Shown: positions 27,043 to 35,010 of the stretch, in pieces
Numbering within the stretch: position 1 is the stretch's first letter
Layout of the letters: each line of letters opens with the position of its first letter
NCBI GenBank assembly: GCA_946480465.1
Contig: CAMLJY010000041.1
Span: forward strand, 1-56,374
Length of the DNA stretch: 56,374 nucleotides
DNA from: an uncultured Burkholderiales bacterium
Lineage (GTDB): Bacteria; Pseudomonadota; Gammaproteobacteria; Burkholderiales; Burkholderiaceae
Reading direction: 5' to 3'
The notes under the pieces: generated by a model
What the model was told of the DNA's origin: nothing
Database searches by the model: none
Seen by the model: the letters and a program-made list of their open reading frames with translations, nothing else
Position numbers and translations under genes: made by a program

Positions 27043-27960
27043 ATGAATATCGTGCACGCCTTCCTGTCGGCCACCCGGCCCCTGGTGACCCTGGTGGCCG
27101 CGGCCCTGATGGCCGGGCTGGCCGGAAGCGCCTGGGCCGGCCCGGCGCTGGAGCGCATCAAGAACCGCGGCGCGATGGTGCTGGCCTACCAGACCGGCGC
27201 GCCCTTTGCGATCAGCCCGGGGCCGGGGCAGGCGCCGGTGGGCTACTCGATCGACCTGTGCAAGCAGCTGGCCGAGGCGGTGCGCAAGGCGCTGGACCTG
27301 AAGCAGATGCGCATCGACTACCTGCCGGTCGGCTCGTCCGAACGCCTGCCGACGATCGCCGGCGGCAAGGCGGACATCGAATGCGGCTCCACCACCAACA
27401 ACGAACAGCGCCGGCGCGAGGTGGCCTTCACGGTGCCGCACTACATCACCGGCACGCGTTTCGCGGTGCGGGCGGATGCGCAAGTCGGGACGGTGCGCGA
27501 CCTGGCCGGCAAGAAGGTGGTCTCCACCGTGGGCAGCACGCCGCTGGCCACGGTCAAGCGCGTCAGTGACGAAGGGCTGCTGGGCATCCAGGTGATCGGC
27601 GTGGCGACCTTCGAGGAAGCCATCGAGATGGTGGAACAGGGCAAGGCCGATGGCTTCGCGATGGACGACGTGCTGCTGTACGCGCTGATCGCCGAGCGGC
27701 CGCAGCCGGAGCGGTTGAAGGTGGTGGGCAAGTTCCTGACCATCGAGCCGCTGGCGATGATCCTGCCCAAGAACGACCCCGAGCTGAAGGCGATCGTGGA
27801 TGCGGAGATGCGCCGCCTGATCCACAGCCGCGAGGCGCACGCGCTGTACCAGCGCTGGTTCGAGCGGCCCATCCCGCCCCGGGCCAAGCCGCTCAACATC
27901 CCGATGAACTACCTGCTGAAGGACTTCTGGAAGTACCCGAACGACTGGGTGCCCAACTGA
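27043..27960 (+). CDS. Amino-acid ABC transporter substrate-binding protein (GltI type), orphan
   Basis: This is a 305-residue periplasmic binding protein of the glutamate/aspartate class (family 3). The signal peptide ends near GLAGSAWAG. Family blocks are ERIKNRGAMVLAYQTGAPFA, VGYSIDLCKQLAEAVRKAL, ADIECGSTTNNEQRRREVAF and the C-terminal WFERPIPP...NIPMNYLLKDFW. These resemble GltI-like proteins for Glu/Asp. No permease or ATPase gene is adjacent, so it must work with components encoded elsewhere. The start ATG at 27043 immediately precedes the signal peptide; an upstream ATG at 27016 adds nine residues without a better ribosome-binding site. Confidence 0.9.
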   Translation: MNIVHAFLSATRPLVTLVAAALMAGLAGSAWAGPALERIKNRGAMVLAYQTGAPFAISPGPGQAPVGYSIDLCKQLAEAVRKALDLKQMRIDYLPVGSSERLPTIAGGKADIECGSTTNNEQRRREVAFTVPHYITGTRFAVRADAQVGTVRDLAGKKVVSTVGSTPLATVKRVSDEGLLGIQVIGVATFEEAIEMVEQGKADGFAMDDVLLYALIAERPQPERLKVVGKFLTIEPLAMILPKNDPELKAIVDAEMRRLIHSREAHALYQRWFERPIPPRAKPLNIPMNYLLKDFWKYPNDWVPN

Positions 27961-27984
27961 TCGGGAAAGGGGCCCGGCGGCGGG

Positions 27985-28048
27985 GAGGTCGGGAGGCCGG
28001 GAGGCCGGAGGGCCGGAGGGCCGGAAGGCCGGAAGGCCGGAAGGCCGG
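27985..28048. repeat. 8-bp tandem repeat, eight copies
   Basis: Eight contiguous octamers of the form RRGGCCGG: GAGGTCGG once, GAGGCCGG twice, AGGGCCGG twice and AAGGCCGG three times. The variants are grouped in blocks, as in arrays that grow by slippage. It starts 25 bases after the stop of the amino-acid-binding protein gene and precedes the convergent hypothetical gene. Confidence 0.95.
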
Positions 28049-28115
28049 GCGGGATGTCGCGACCGGCCGACGGCGGCCGGGGTTCCGCGGTGCGACCGGC
28101 TTCAGTGGGGCACGG

Positions 28116-28502
28116 TCAGCGCCATGAACGCCCCTGGTCCTGGGCGCTGAAGCTGACCACCCGCTGCGGCGAGATGGCCGCCCGCACGCCCTCGGCCGAC
28201 AGTTCGATGACCTGGCCGCGGCTGTTGTAGGCGTAGCGCAACTCGCCGCCGCCGATGAAGCGCACCACGTGCGAGGTGCTGCCGACGATGCGCGCGATGC
28301 GGTGCTCCAGCACCTCGGCCAGGTCGTCGACGCGCACGGCGCTGATCTCGTCGAGGGCGACCCGCAGCGTGCGTTCGCCATCGTCCACCGACACGACCAT
28401 GCGCAGCGCGGGTTCGGCCGGCTGCGTGCTGGCGGCCAGCCAGCGCCGCATGGTCGTCGACCAGCCCAGCGGGGCAGGCAGGGTCTGGGGCAGGCGTTTC
28501 AT
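28116..28502 (-). CDS. Hypothetical protein
   Basis: This is a 128-residue soluble protein that I do not recognise. The centre (VSVDDGERTLRVALDEISAVRVDDLAEVLEHRIARIVG) looks like a compact alpha/beta domain, and the C-terminus is beta-rich (HVVRFIGGGELRYAYNSRGQ). There is no signal peptide or membrane helix. The ATG at 28502 overlaps the stop of a short upstream frame (ATGA), which suggests translational coupling. Neighbours give no functional hint. Confidence 0.6.
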   Translation of the reverse strand: MKRLPQTLPAPLGWSTTMRRWLAASTQPAEPALRMVVSVDDGERTLRVALDEISAVRVDDLAEVLEHRIARIVGSTSHVVRFIGGGELRYAYNSRGQVIELSAEGVRAAISPQRVVSFSAQDQGRSWR

Positions 28503-28615
28503 CGCTGCGCTTCCTGCGCGGTGGCGCGGCCCCCGAGCCGGCCCGGTTCGGCCAGTTTCGCCAGCAAGGCCGGCGGCAGCGCCCGCGGCAGGCCGCCCGT
28601 CAAGGTGAATCCCAT
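28499..28615 (-). CDS. Possible small protein coupled to the downstream hypothetical gene
   Basis: This is a 38-residue frame (MGFTLTGGLPRALPPALLAK...) with a very strong purine-rich ribosome-binding stretch, GGGAGGGGG, four bases before the ATG at 28615. Its TGA overlaps the ATG of the next gene by four bases (ATGA). The peptide is mildly amphipathic and Ala/Leu/Pro-rich, with no known family. It could be a true small protein or a leader peptide that couples translation of the downstream gene. Confidence 0.4.
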   Translation of the reverse strand: MGFTLTGGLPRALPPALLAKLAEPGRLGGRATAQEAQR

Positions 28616-28796
28616 CGCACCCCCTCCCTGGGGTCCTGGTTGACGGGGCGCGATTCTGGGAGGCACCACTGGGTGTGCCAACCCCTAATGTGATCGGGAG
28701 TGTGACAGCTTGTGCCGCGTTGTCCGGCAGGGTCCGTGCCGCGGCGCCGTCAGGGGCATGGGGTGTGGATGCGCCCGGCAGGGACCGGGGCCCGGC

Positions 28797-29030
28797 TCAG
28801 CGGCCGGCCGGCCCGGTGCCGAGCTTGTCGCTGCTTTCCGGCGCCAGCGAGGCATCGTCCTCCGGCACCTGGGCCGCGGCCGAGCCCTTGTCGATCGCGC
28901 CGCCCTTCTGCCGGGGCGGCGCTTCCGGGGTCGAGGCGCGGCCGGGCCGGTCCTGTGCCTCGGGCTTGTCGCCGCTTTCGGGCGCGCGCTTGGGGTTGTC
29001 GTCGGAACGGGGCGGAGGTGGCTGCTTCAT
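28797..29030 (-). CDS. Small disordered hypothetical protein
   Basis: This is a 77-residue highly polar protein rich in Pro, Glu, Asp, Ser and Lys (PPPPRSDDNPKRAPESGDKP), predicted to be unstructured. An AGGAG ribosome-binding site lies eight bases before the ATG at 29030. A partly repeated element occurs twice (APESGDK and APESSDK). No family recognised; the ribosome-binding site and internal repeat are the main support. Confidence 0.45.
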   Translation of the reverse strand: MKQPPPPRSDDNPKRAPESGDKPEAQDRPGRASTPEAPPRQKGGAIDKGSAAAQVPEDDASLAPESSDKLGTGPAGR

Positions 29031-29197
29031 GGCGGCGCTCCTGGGGGCTGGCCGGGGGAAGCAGCAAGTGCCGTGCCCGCCATCAGCGCGGCCGGAGGCG
29101 GCCGGGGCCGCGCCGGCCGCGGCCGCTGGCCGCTCATCTGGCGTGTCATCGGCGCGGATTGCCGGCGCGGCCCGCGGCGCCGGGCCGGCGCGGGGGA

Positions 29198-31243
29198 TCA
29201 GCGCTGGATCGAGTCCGATGTCTCGGTGTTGGTCGTCGGCGCGTAGCTGAAGCTCGCGTGGCTGACGTCGGTGACGGTGAACACGAAGGTGCCGCGCTGG
29301 CGGGTCGGCGGCGAGGTGAAGCGGGCGATGCCGGCGCTGTCGGTCACGGCGCTCTGGCCGCTGGCCGAGACCACGCCGCTCCAGTTGCCGCGCACGCTGG
29401 CGTTGGGCACCGGCGCGCCGTTGCCGTCGACGATCTTCACGGCGGCGCCGGCGCGGGCCTGCCCCGAGCCGCCTTTGCCCTGCACCGTCATGGCGATGTC
29501 GGCCACCCGCATCGGCAGGATGGCGACCGGGGCGTCGACGGTGATGGTGACGCTGCTGGCGCCGGTGAGGCCGCTGTCGTCGGTGACGGTCAGCGCCGCG
29601 GTGTAGGTGCCCGGCGTGGCGTAGGTGCGGGCCGCGGTGGCGCCGGTGGCCGTGCCGCCGTCGCCGAAGGTCCAGGCGTAGCCGACGATGCTGCCGTCGC
29701 CGTCGGTCGAGGTGGTGCCGCTGAAGTTGACGGTCAGCGGCGCGGTGCCGCGCACGCTGGAGGCGCTGATGCGTGCCACCGGTGCCTGGCTGCCGGCGGT
29801 GGGGTGGCTGACGCTGAGCGCGTACTGGCCGATGCTGCCGTAGTTGCTGTAGCCGGTGGCCAGCGGATCACCCTTGCCCGTGCCCTGCACGAAGACGTAG
29901 TAGGTGCCGGCGGCCGGCAGCGTGACGGTGGCGCTGGCGTTCAGCGCGTCGACCGGGTTGATCGTGGCCAGCGTGGCGCCGGCGCTGTCGCGCACGGTGA
30001 CCAGCACGTCCAGGTTGGCCGAGCGCGCGGCCGGTGCCAGCGCGATCGTGGCGCTGCCCGCGCCGGCGGTGAAGGCGAATACGTCGACGTCGGTCGGGCG
30101 CTCGACCACGCCCTGCGCGCTGGCGCTGCTGGTGCCGCCCGCGGCCGTGCCGGCCAGCGGGGTGGCGGCCGCGGCGCTGTTGCCGTGGTCGTCTGTGCGC
30201 AGCGGCAGGCCGTTGCCCTGCATCACCACGTAGTCGTCCTGCGCATTGTTGGCGCCGCTGTACTCGCCCTTGCTCCACTGCACCAGCGCCTGCGAATAGC
30301 CCACGCCCATGATCGGCGCCCAGCCGGTGGCGCCGCTGCCGTGGCCGCTGTAGTAGCCGGCGGTGGCGGTGCCGTCGTGGCCCAGGCCCATGTTGTGGCC
30401 GGCCTCGTGCGAGATGGCCTCGGCCACGTACTTCTCGTTGCCCGAACCGAGCGCGTCGTAGAAGACCAGCGCGGGCTTGTAGTACTCGCTGGTGTCGTCG
30501 AACACGCCCAGGTAGGCCACGCCGCCGCAGCTGCAGCTGAAGACGCCGGCGCGGGTGGTGATCAGCACCGTGGTGCCGAAGACGTCGTCGGTGGAGCCGC
30601 TGCGGGCGATGCGGTCGAGCGGGACGGCCTCGGTCGTCACGTTGACGTCGAAGGCGGCGTAGTCCTCGGCCACGCGCTGCCAGATGTACTGGATGCGCTG
30701 CAGCTCGGTGGTCGAGAAGGTGCCGGGCACGCCGTCGATGTCGTACGGCGGCGCGGTGATGCTGCCGCCGGCGCTGTTCCAGGCGGTGCCGGTCAGCGTG
30801 GCGCCCTTGAAGTTCAGGTAGATGGTGCGCTTGGCGCCGGGGCGGCTGTGCAGCAGGAAGGTCTGGTCCAGCGGCGCCAGCGTGCCGTCGAGCAGGCCGG
30901 TGGTCTGCTGCGGCGCGAGCGTGGCCGGCAGCGGCGCGTCCAGTTCGTCGATCGCGAACAGGCGGCCGCGCTGGTCGATCCGCAGGCGGTGGTCGTTCAG
31001 CAGCTCGGCCTTCAGTTCGTCGGCCGACTTGCCGTAGAACGCCGCCACCTCGGGCAGGCGGTCTTTCAGCAGGTCGATCGCGCGCTGGCCGGCGGCGGCG
31101 CGGTCGGGCAGCGTGAGGATCGGGAAGGCGGGCTTCTCGCGGTGCGGCACGCGGTCGGCGGGGGGCGCGGCCAGCGCGGCGGAGGCCGCCAGGCCCAGCG
31201 CGAGCGCGAGGGGGGCGAACAGGGCGGGGAAGGACTTCTTCAT
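29198..31243 (-). CDS. Secreted zinc metalloprotease with PKD domain
   Basis: This is a 681-residue exported protein. The signal peptide is at residues 1-27 (ending ASAALAAP). The zinc site HEAGHNMGLGHDG at about 279-291 is the metzincin HExxHxxGxxH motif with its three His ligands, followed by a downstream Met in APIMGVGY that could serve as the Met-turn. After the protease domain comes a pre-peptidase C-terminal-like beta domain (about 375-480, with DVDVFAFTAGAG and AGTYYVFVQGTG). Next is a PKD domain (about 490-580, with YAWTFGDGG), then a bacterial Ig-like region. The likely role is extracellular or cell-surface protein degradation. The start at 31243 gives a standard signal peptide. No dedicated exporter is nearby. 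Confidence 0.88.
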   Translation of the reverse strand: MKKSFPALFAPLALALGLAASAALAAPPADRVPHREKPAFPILTLPDRAAAGQRAIDLLKDRLPEVAAFYGKSADELKAELLNDHRLRIDQRGRLFAIDELDAPLPATLAPQQTTGLLDGTLAPLDQTFLLHSRPGAKRTIYLNFKGATLTGTAWNSAGGSITAPPYDIDGVPGTFSTTELQRIQYIWQRVAEDYAAFDVNVTTEAVPLDRIARSGSTDDVFGTTVLITTRAGVFSCSCGGVAYLGVFDDTSEYYKPALVFYDALGSGNEKYVAEAISHEAGHNMGLGHDGTATAGYYSGHGSGATGWAPIMGVGYSQALVQWSKGEYSGANNAQDDYVVMQGNGLPLRTDDHGNSAAAATPLAGTAAGGTSSASAQGVVERPTDVDVFAFTAGAGSATIALAPAARSANLDVLVTVRDSAGATLATINPVDALNASATVTLPAAGTYYVFVQGTGKGDPLATGYSNYGSIGQYALSVSHPTAGSQAPVARISASSVRGTAPLTVNFSGTTSTDGDGSIVGYAWTFGDGGTATGATAARTYATPGTYTAALTVTDDSGLTGASSVTITVDAPVAILPMRVADIAMTVQGKGGSGQARAGAAVKIVDGNGAPVPNASVRGNWSGVVSASGQSAVTDSAGIARFTSPPTRQRGTFVFTVTDVSHASFSYAPTTNTETSDSIQR

Positions 31244-31502
31244 GGACGGCGGTTGGGTGTCGGGCTGGGCTGGAACGAAGAGGGCCTCAGCGGGAACCAC
31301 AACCGACGCGACGCGTGGGCAGGCGGCCCCGCTGCCGTGGCCGCACCGGTGGCTTCGGCGCGGCGTTAGACCGGGAACTTTGCGACCCCGGCTTTCGCAC
31401 GGGTGTGCCAACGGGCGCGATGGTAGGCAGGCGGCGCTGGCGGCGCCCGCGGCTTTGCCAGTCGTTACGTCGGCATCAATTCGTCCACCACGCGCCGGCG
31501 CC

Positions 31503-31524
31503 CGGCGTGCGAAACCGCACGCCG
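31503..31524 (-). terminator. Hairpin after the PepSY gene
   Basis: CGGCGTGCG and CGCACGCCG form a perfect 9-bp stem with a 4-base loop, 13 bases beyond the stop of the PepSY gene on the minus strand. No U-run follows, as is common in GC-rich genomes. It probably ends the receptor-PepSY transcript before the protease gene. Confidence 0.55.
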
Positions 31525-31537
31525 CCGGTCGTGGGGT

Positions 31538-32710
31538 TCATGGCAGCTGCGGCGCGGCGGCGGTGCCGGAACGGGCGGGTTGGCCGGCGCGGGCGCGCCG
31601 CCGCAGCCACCACATCCACCAGCCGCTGGCGCCCAGGCCGGCCAGCGCCAGGCCCAGCAGCAGGTTCAGCGCTTCGTGCGCCAGGCCGCCCAGCGTGCCG
31701 GTGTGCAGCGGGTAGATGACCGCGTAGGCGCGCGCGCCAACGTCCAGGCGGTTCCAGCGGTCGACCTGCAGCACCGCGCCGCTGGCTGGGTGGCACCAGA
31801 CGGAGGTGAGGCCGTTGGGGTGCGGGTCGTCGGGCAGCTTCAGCCGCACCCGCACCGGCCGCGCGGTGCCGGCCGGAGCGGGTGGTGCGGGCGGGACCTG
31901 CACGTAGCCCACCATCCCCTCGGGGAAGCGGGCCTGAGCGCCGGCCACCAGCTGGTCCAGCGTGGCCGGCTCGGCCACGGCACCGGCCGGCACGCGCGGC
32001 GGCTGGACCGGTGGATGGCCGGCCCAGGCGGTGATGGTGGCCGACAGCGGCCGCCACGCCATGTAGGCGCCGCTGGCCACGGGCACCAGGATCAGCAGGC
32101 CCAGCAGCGAGCCGCCGGCGCGGTGCAGGTCGAACAGGCCGCGCAGCGTGCCGCGGTGCAGCGCCACCGACCAGGCGCGCCGCCACTGGCGCGGCCACCA
32201 CAGCACCAGGCCGGAGGCCAGCAGCACCAGGTAGCCGGCCGCCAGCGCGGCGAGCAGCGGCTTGCCGGCGTCGTCGAGCAGCAGCGTGCTGTGCAGCTCG
32301 AACGCGAGGTTGAAGAAGCCTTCGCGTTCGCCGCGCCGGCCCAGCTCGGCGGCGGTGGCGGGATCGAGGTAGACCGTGCCCTGCCAGGGCCCGCGCACGA
32401 TGACGGCCAGGCTTTCGCCCGGCGCGCGCGGCGGGCGGAAGGTGAGCGCGGCCCGCGGGCCGAATTCGTGGACCAGGATGGCGCGCGTGCGCTCCAGCAG
32501 GCCGGGCGCGGGCGGCGCGGCGGTGGCCTGGAACAGCCGCGCGTTCAGCGCCTGGTCCAGTGGCTTCAGCACGATCAGCGCCGCCCCCAGCAGCGCCACC
32601 GCCACCAGCGGCAGGCCCAGCGACCAGGCCAGCCAGCGGTGCACGCGCAGCCAGGCGGTTCGCAGGCGGGCGCCGCGGCGGGCGGTGGGTTCGGGGGCGG
32701 CGCGGTCCAT
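31538..32710 (-). CDS. PepSY-associated membrane protein (putative ferrisiderophore reductase)
   Basis: This is a 390-residue inner-membrane protein of the PepSY_TM family. Membrane segments are at about 20-45 (LAWSLGLPLVAVALLGAALI), 145-170, 190-215 and 355-380. Conserved His residues occur in the usual places near membrane faces (LRVHRWLAW, AFELHSTLLLD, FDLHRAGGSLLGL, YPLHTGTLGG) and may bind haem. Relatives such as FpvG and PiuB types are linked to periplasmic release or reduction of ferrisiderophores. It starts two bases after the receptor stop and is almost certainly co-transcribed with it. Specific substrate unknown. Confidence 0.85.
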   Translation of the reverse strand: MDRAAPEPTARRGARLRTAWLRVHRWLAWSLGLPLVAVALLGAALIVLKPLDQALNARLFQATAAPPAPGLLERTRAILVHEFGPRAALTFRPPRAPGESLAVIVRGPWQGTVYLDPATAAELGRRGEREGFFNLAFELHSTLLLDDAGKPLLAALAAGYLVLLASGLVLWWPRQWRRAWSVALHRGTLRGLFDLHRAGGSLLGLLILVPVASGAYMAWRPLSATITAWAGHPPVQPPRVPAGAVAEPATLDQLVAGAQARFPEGMVGYVQVPPAPPAPAGTARPVRVRLKLPDDPHPNGLTSVWCHPASGAVLQVDRWNRLDVGARAYAVIYPLHTGTLGGLAHEALNLLLGLALAGLGASGWWMWWLRRRARAGQPARSGTAAAPQLP

Positions 32711-32712
32711 CG

Positions 32713-34881
32713 TCAGAAGCTGCGCCGCCAGCTCAGCGTGACGGTGCGGCCACGGCCGGCGAAGTAGTCGTCCTTGGTGCCGGCCGGGTTGGCCTGGGCG
32801 AAGTAGCCGACGTACTGGCGGTCGAACAGGTTCTCGATGCCCAGGCCGAACTCGCCCCAGCCGGTGTTCCAGGTGCCGATGAAGTCGGCCAGGGTGTAGC
32901 CGTTGAAGCGTTCTTCCAGCCGCGCGGTGCCGACCCTGCGGCCCAGGTTGATCGCGCGTGAGCGCAGGTGCGTGGCCTGCAGCCGCGCCGCCGCCTGCGG
33001 CGTCACCTGCCACGCCGCGCCCAGCACCAGCTTGTCCGGCCCCTGCGAACGGGCGCCCAGGTCCACGTCCATCGGCGCGCCGGCCTGCGCGGCGGTCTTG
33101 CCGCGGGTCAGCGCCAGGCTGGCCGACAGCGTCCAGCGCGGCGCCGGCCGCAGCTCGCCGGAGAACTCCAGTCCCTTCACGTGCACCGGCACGCGCTGCA
33201 CCGAGCCGACGCCGGTCGTCGCGTCGACGCGGATCTGCGAGCCGAGGTCGGAGCGCGAGTCGTAGACCGAGGCCGAGAAGCTGCCCGCCGCGCCGCGCCA
33301 GGCGATGCCCAGTTCGCGGTTGTCGGTCACCACCGGCTCCAGCGCGATCAGCCGGTCGACCGACTGGTTGGCGGCGCTGACGGCGCGCAACACCAGGCCG
33401 ACGTCGGGCACGCCGAAGCCTTCGTTGTACGAGAGGAAGGTGGACCAGCCGCCGCCCAGGCGCCACACGCCGCCCAGGCTCTTGACCCACTGGCTGAAGC
33501 TGCGATTGCCGCCGCCGACTTCCCGGCTGTTGTAGAAGGCCAGCGTGCGGTAGGTGTCCACCTCCAGCGTGGCGCGCTCGCGGCGCGCGCCGCCGCGCAG
33601 CGTGAAGTCGCCGAACTCGTATTCCAGCTGCGCGAAAGGCGCGAGGCTGCTGAACTTCAGTGGCGGCACCCAGCTGCGGCCGGTCAGCGCCAGGCGCTGC
33701 TGGGAGGTGTCCTTCAGCCAGTCCAGGCCGGTGGTCAGTTCCAGCCCTTCCAGGCCCAGGTCCGGCCGCACCCAGCTGAGCTTCGCGCCGGCCTTGTCGG
33801 CGACGACCTCGGACTGGTCGACCAGCGTGCCGCGCGGGGCGATGGCGGCGTCCTGGAAGGTGGTGGCGGCGGTGGCGCCGTACAGCGCGCTGAAGTCCTG
33901 CTTGTAGACCTGCGCGCGGGCCTGGCCGCCGGCCAGGTCGTGGTGCGTCCAGTCCAGCGAGAGGGTGCGCACCTCGTTGCGCGGGGGCATGCCCGCCGGC
34001 GTGCCTTCGGTGGCGCCGGTGAGGCGGCCGGTGGCGCGGTTGCCGGGCACGGCTTTCCAGTCGCCGTCGCCGTCGAGCTCGAAGCGGTTGAAGGAGAACT
34101 GCAGCCGCTGGGCGCCGAAGTCGTGGCCGAGCTTCAGGAACAGGTCGCCGGCCTGGGAGTCCTGCGTATCGCCCTGCACGCCCTCGAAGCCCAGGCGCTG
34201 GCCATGGCCGTCCACCCCCACGCCGCGCAGCGTGCCGCCCAGGTACAGCAGCGCGTCGAAGGCGCCCTTGTGCTCCAGCGTGTAGCCGGCCTTCCACAGT
34301 GCGTCGTCGTGGTGGCCTTGCGTGCCGTACTTCAGCTCCACCCGCTGGCGGGTGCCCTCGGTGCGTGGGGTGCGCGAGATGAAGTTGATGATGCCGCCGG
34401 TGGCGCCCAGGCCCTGGATGGCGGAGGCGCCGCTGATGACCTCGATGCGCTCGATCACCGACGGATCGGCGAAATAGCCTTCGCGCGCGCCGTTGCGCAG
34501 CGGGTTGCTCTGCGGGATGCCGTCGAACAGGATCAGCGCGTTGCGGCCGCGCATCGACTCGCCGAAGCTCGTCAGCTTCTGCCGCGAGGGTGCGTACGAC
34601 GGCGCGAGCACGGACAGCAGCTGGCTCAGGTCCTCGGCCACCAGGGTCTGCTGGGCGATGTCCTGGCTGCTGATCACGGTGACCGCGCCGGGGATCTTCT
34701 CGACCGCCTTGCTGCCGCGGGTGGCGGTGACCACCACCTGCCCGCCCTCGGCGGATTGCGCCGCCACCGGTGACGCGCCGCCGGCCAGCAGGACCAGCAA
34801 GGACGCGAGGGCGGTGGCCCGGAGGGCCGTGGCGGGGGGAACGGATGGGGCGGGTGCGACAGGCGTGAGGGAGCGGAGCAT
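32713..34881 (-). CDS. TonB-dependent outer-membrane receptor, IutA-like plug
   Basis: This is a 722-residue outer-membrane beta-barrel receptor for a ferric siderophore or similar ligand. A signal peptide (ends GGASPVAAQ) is followed directly by the TonB box region and plug (VVVTATRGSKAVEKIPGAVTVI). The plug includes MRGRNALILFDGIPQSNP and VISGASAIQGLGATGGIINF, which recall the aerobactin receptor IutA. There is no N-terminal STN signalling domain. The barrel ends in the usual aromatic terminal strand (TVTLSWRRSF). It is divergent from the sigma/FecR hybrid, sharing a 129-base control region, and is followed by a PepSY gene. The IutA resemblance is from plug motifs only; ligand not proven. 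Confidence 0.9.
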   Translation of the reverse strand: MLRSLTPVAPAPSVPPATALRATALASLLVLLAGGASPVAAQSAEGGQVVVTATRGSKAVEKIPGAVTVISSQDIAQQTLVAEDLSQLLSVLAPSYAPSRQKLTSFGESMRGRNALILFDGIPQSNPLRNGAREGYFADPSVIERIEVISGASAIQGLGATGGIINFISRTPRTEGTRQRVELKYGTQGHHDDALWKAGYTLEHKGAFDALLYLGGTLRGVGVDGHGQRLGFEGVQGDTQDSQAGDLFLKLGHDFGAQRLQFSFNRFELDGDGDWKAVPGNRATGRLTGATEGTPAGMPPRNEVRTLSLDWTHHDLAGGQARAQVYKQDFSALYGATAATTFQDAAIAPRGTLVDQSEVVADKAGAKLSWVRPDLGLEGLELTTGLDWLKDTSQQRLALTGRSWVPPLKFSSLAPFAQLEYEFGDFTLRGGARRERATLEVDTYRTLAFYNSREVGGGNRSFSQWVKSLGGVWRLGGGWSTFLSYNEGFGVPDVGLVLRAVSAANQSVDRLIALEPVVTDNRELGIAWRGAAGSFSASVYDSRSDLGSQIRVDATTGVGSVQRVPVHVKGLEFSGELRPAPRWTLSASLALTRGKTAAQAGAPMDVDLGARSQGPDKLVLGAAWQVTPQAAARLQATHLRSRAINLGRRVGTARLEERFNGYTLADFIGTWNTGWGEFGLGIENLFDRQYVGYFAQANPAGTKDDYFAGRGRTVTLSWRRSF

Positions 34882-34917
34882 GGATGCAGGGTGAGGGAGG
34901 GGATCGGGGCGGCCCGA

Positions 34918-34950
34918 GGGTCTTGGGGGTCTTGGGGGGGGCCTGGGGGG
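34918..34950 (+). other. Potential G-quadruplex tract
   Basis: Four G-runs of 3, 5, 8 and 6 bases, separated by TCTT, TCTT and CCT, meet the usual G-quadruplex pattern on the plus strand. It lies 37 bases upstream of the receptor ATG, that is, on the template strand of its leader. Confidence 0.5.
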
Positions 34951-34990
34951 TCTTGCACCGAGGTGCCCGGGGCGAAACGGCGCGGATTCT

Positions 34991-35009
34991 AATCGTAGTA
35001 AGAACGATT
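34991..35009. promoter_or_regulatory. 19-bp dyad in the divergent receptor / sigma-FecR control region
   Basis: AATCGT-AGTAAGA-ACGATT is a perfect 6-bp inverted repeat with a 7-base spacer, in the only AT-rich patch of the gap. TAGAAT on the minus strand (34986-34991) could be the receptor -10 box, and TTTAAA (35014-35019) a -10 box for the hybrid gene, so a bound repressor would block both. The 19-bp size fits a Fur box but the sequence matches the classic consensus only loosely. Confidence 0.5.
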
Positions 35010-35010
35010 C

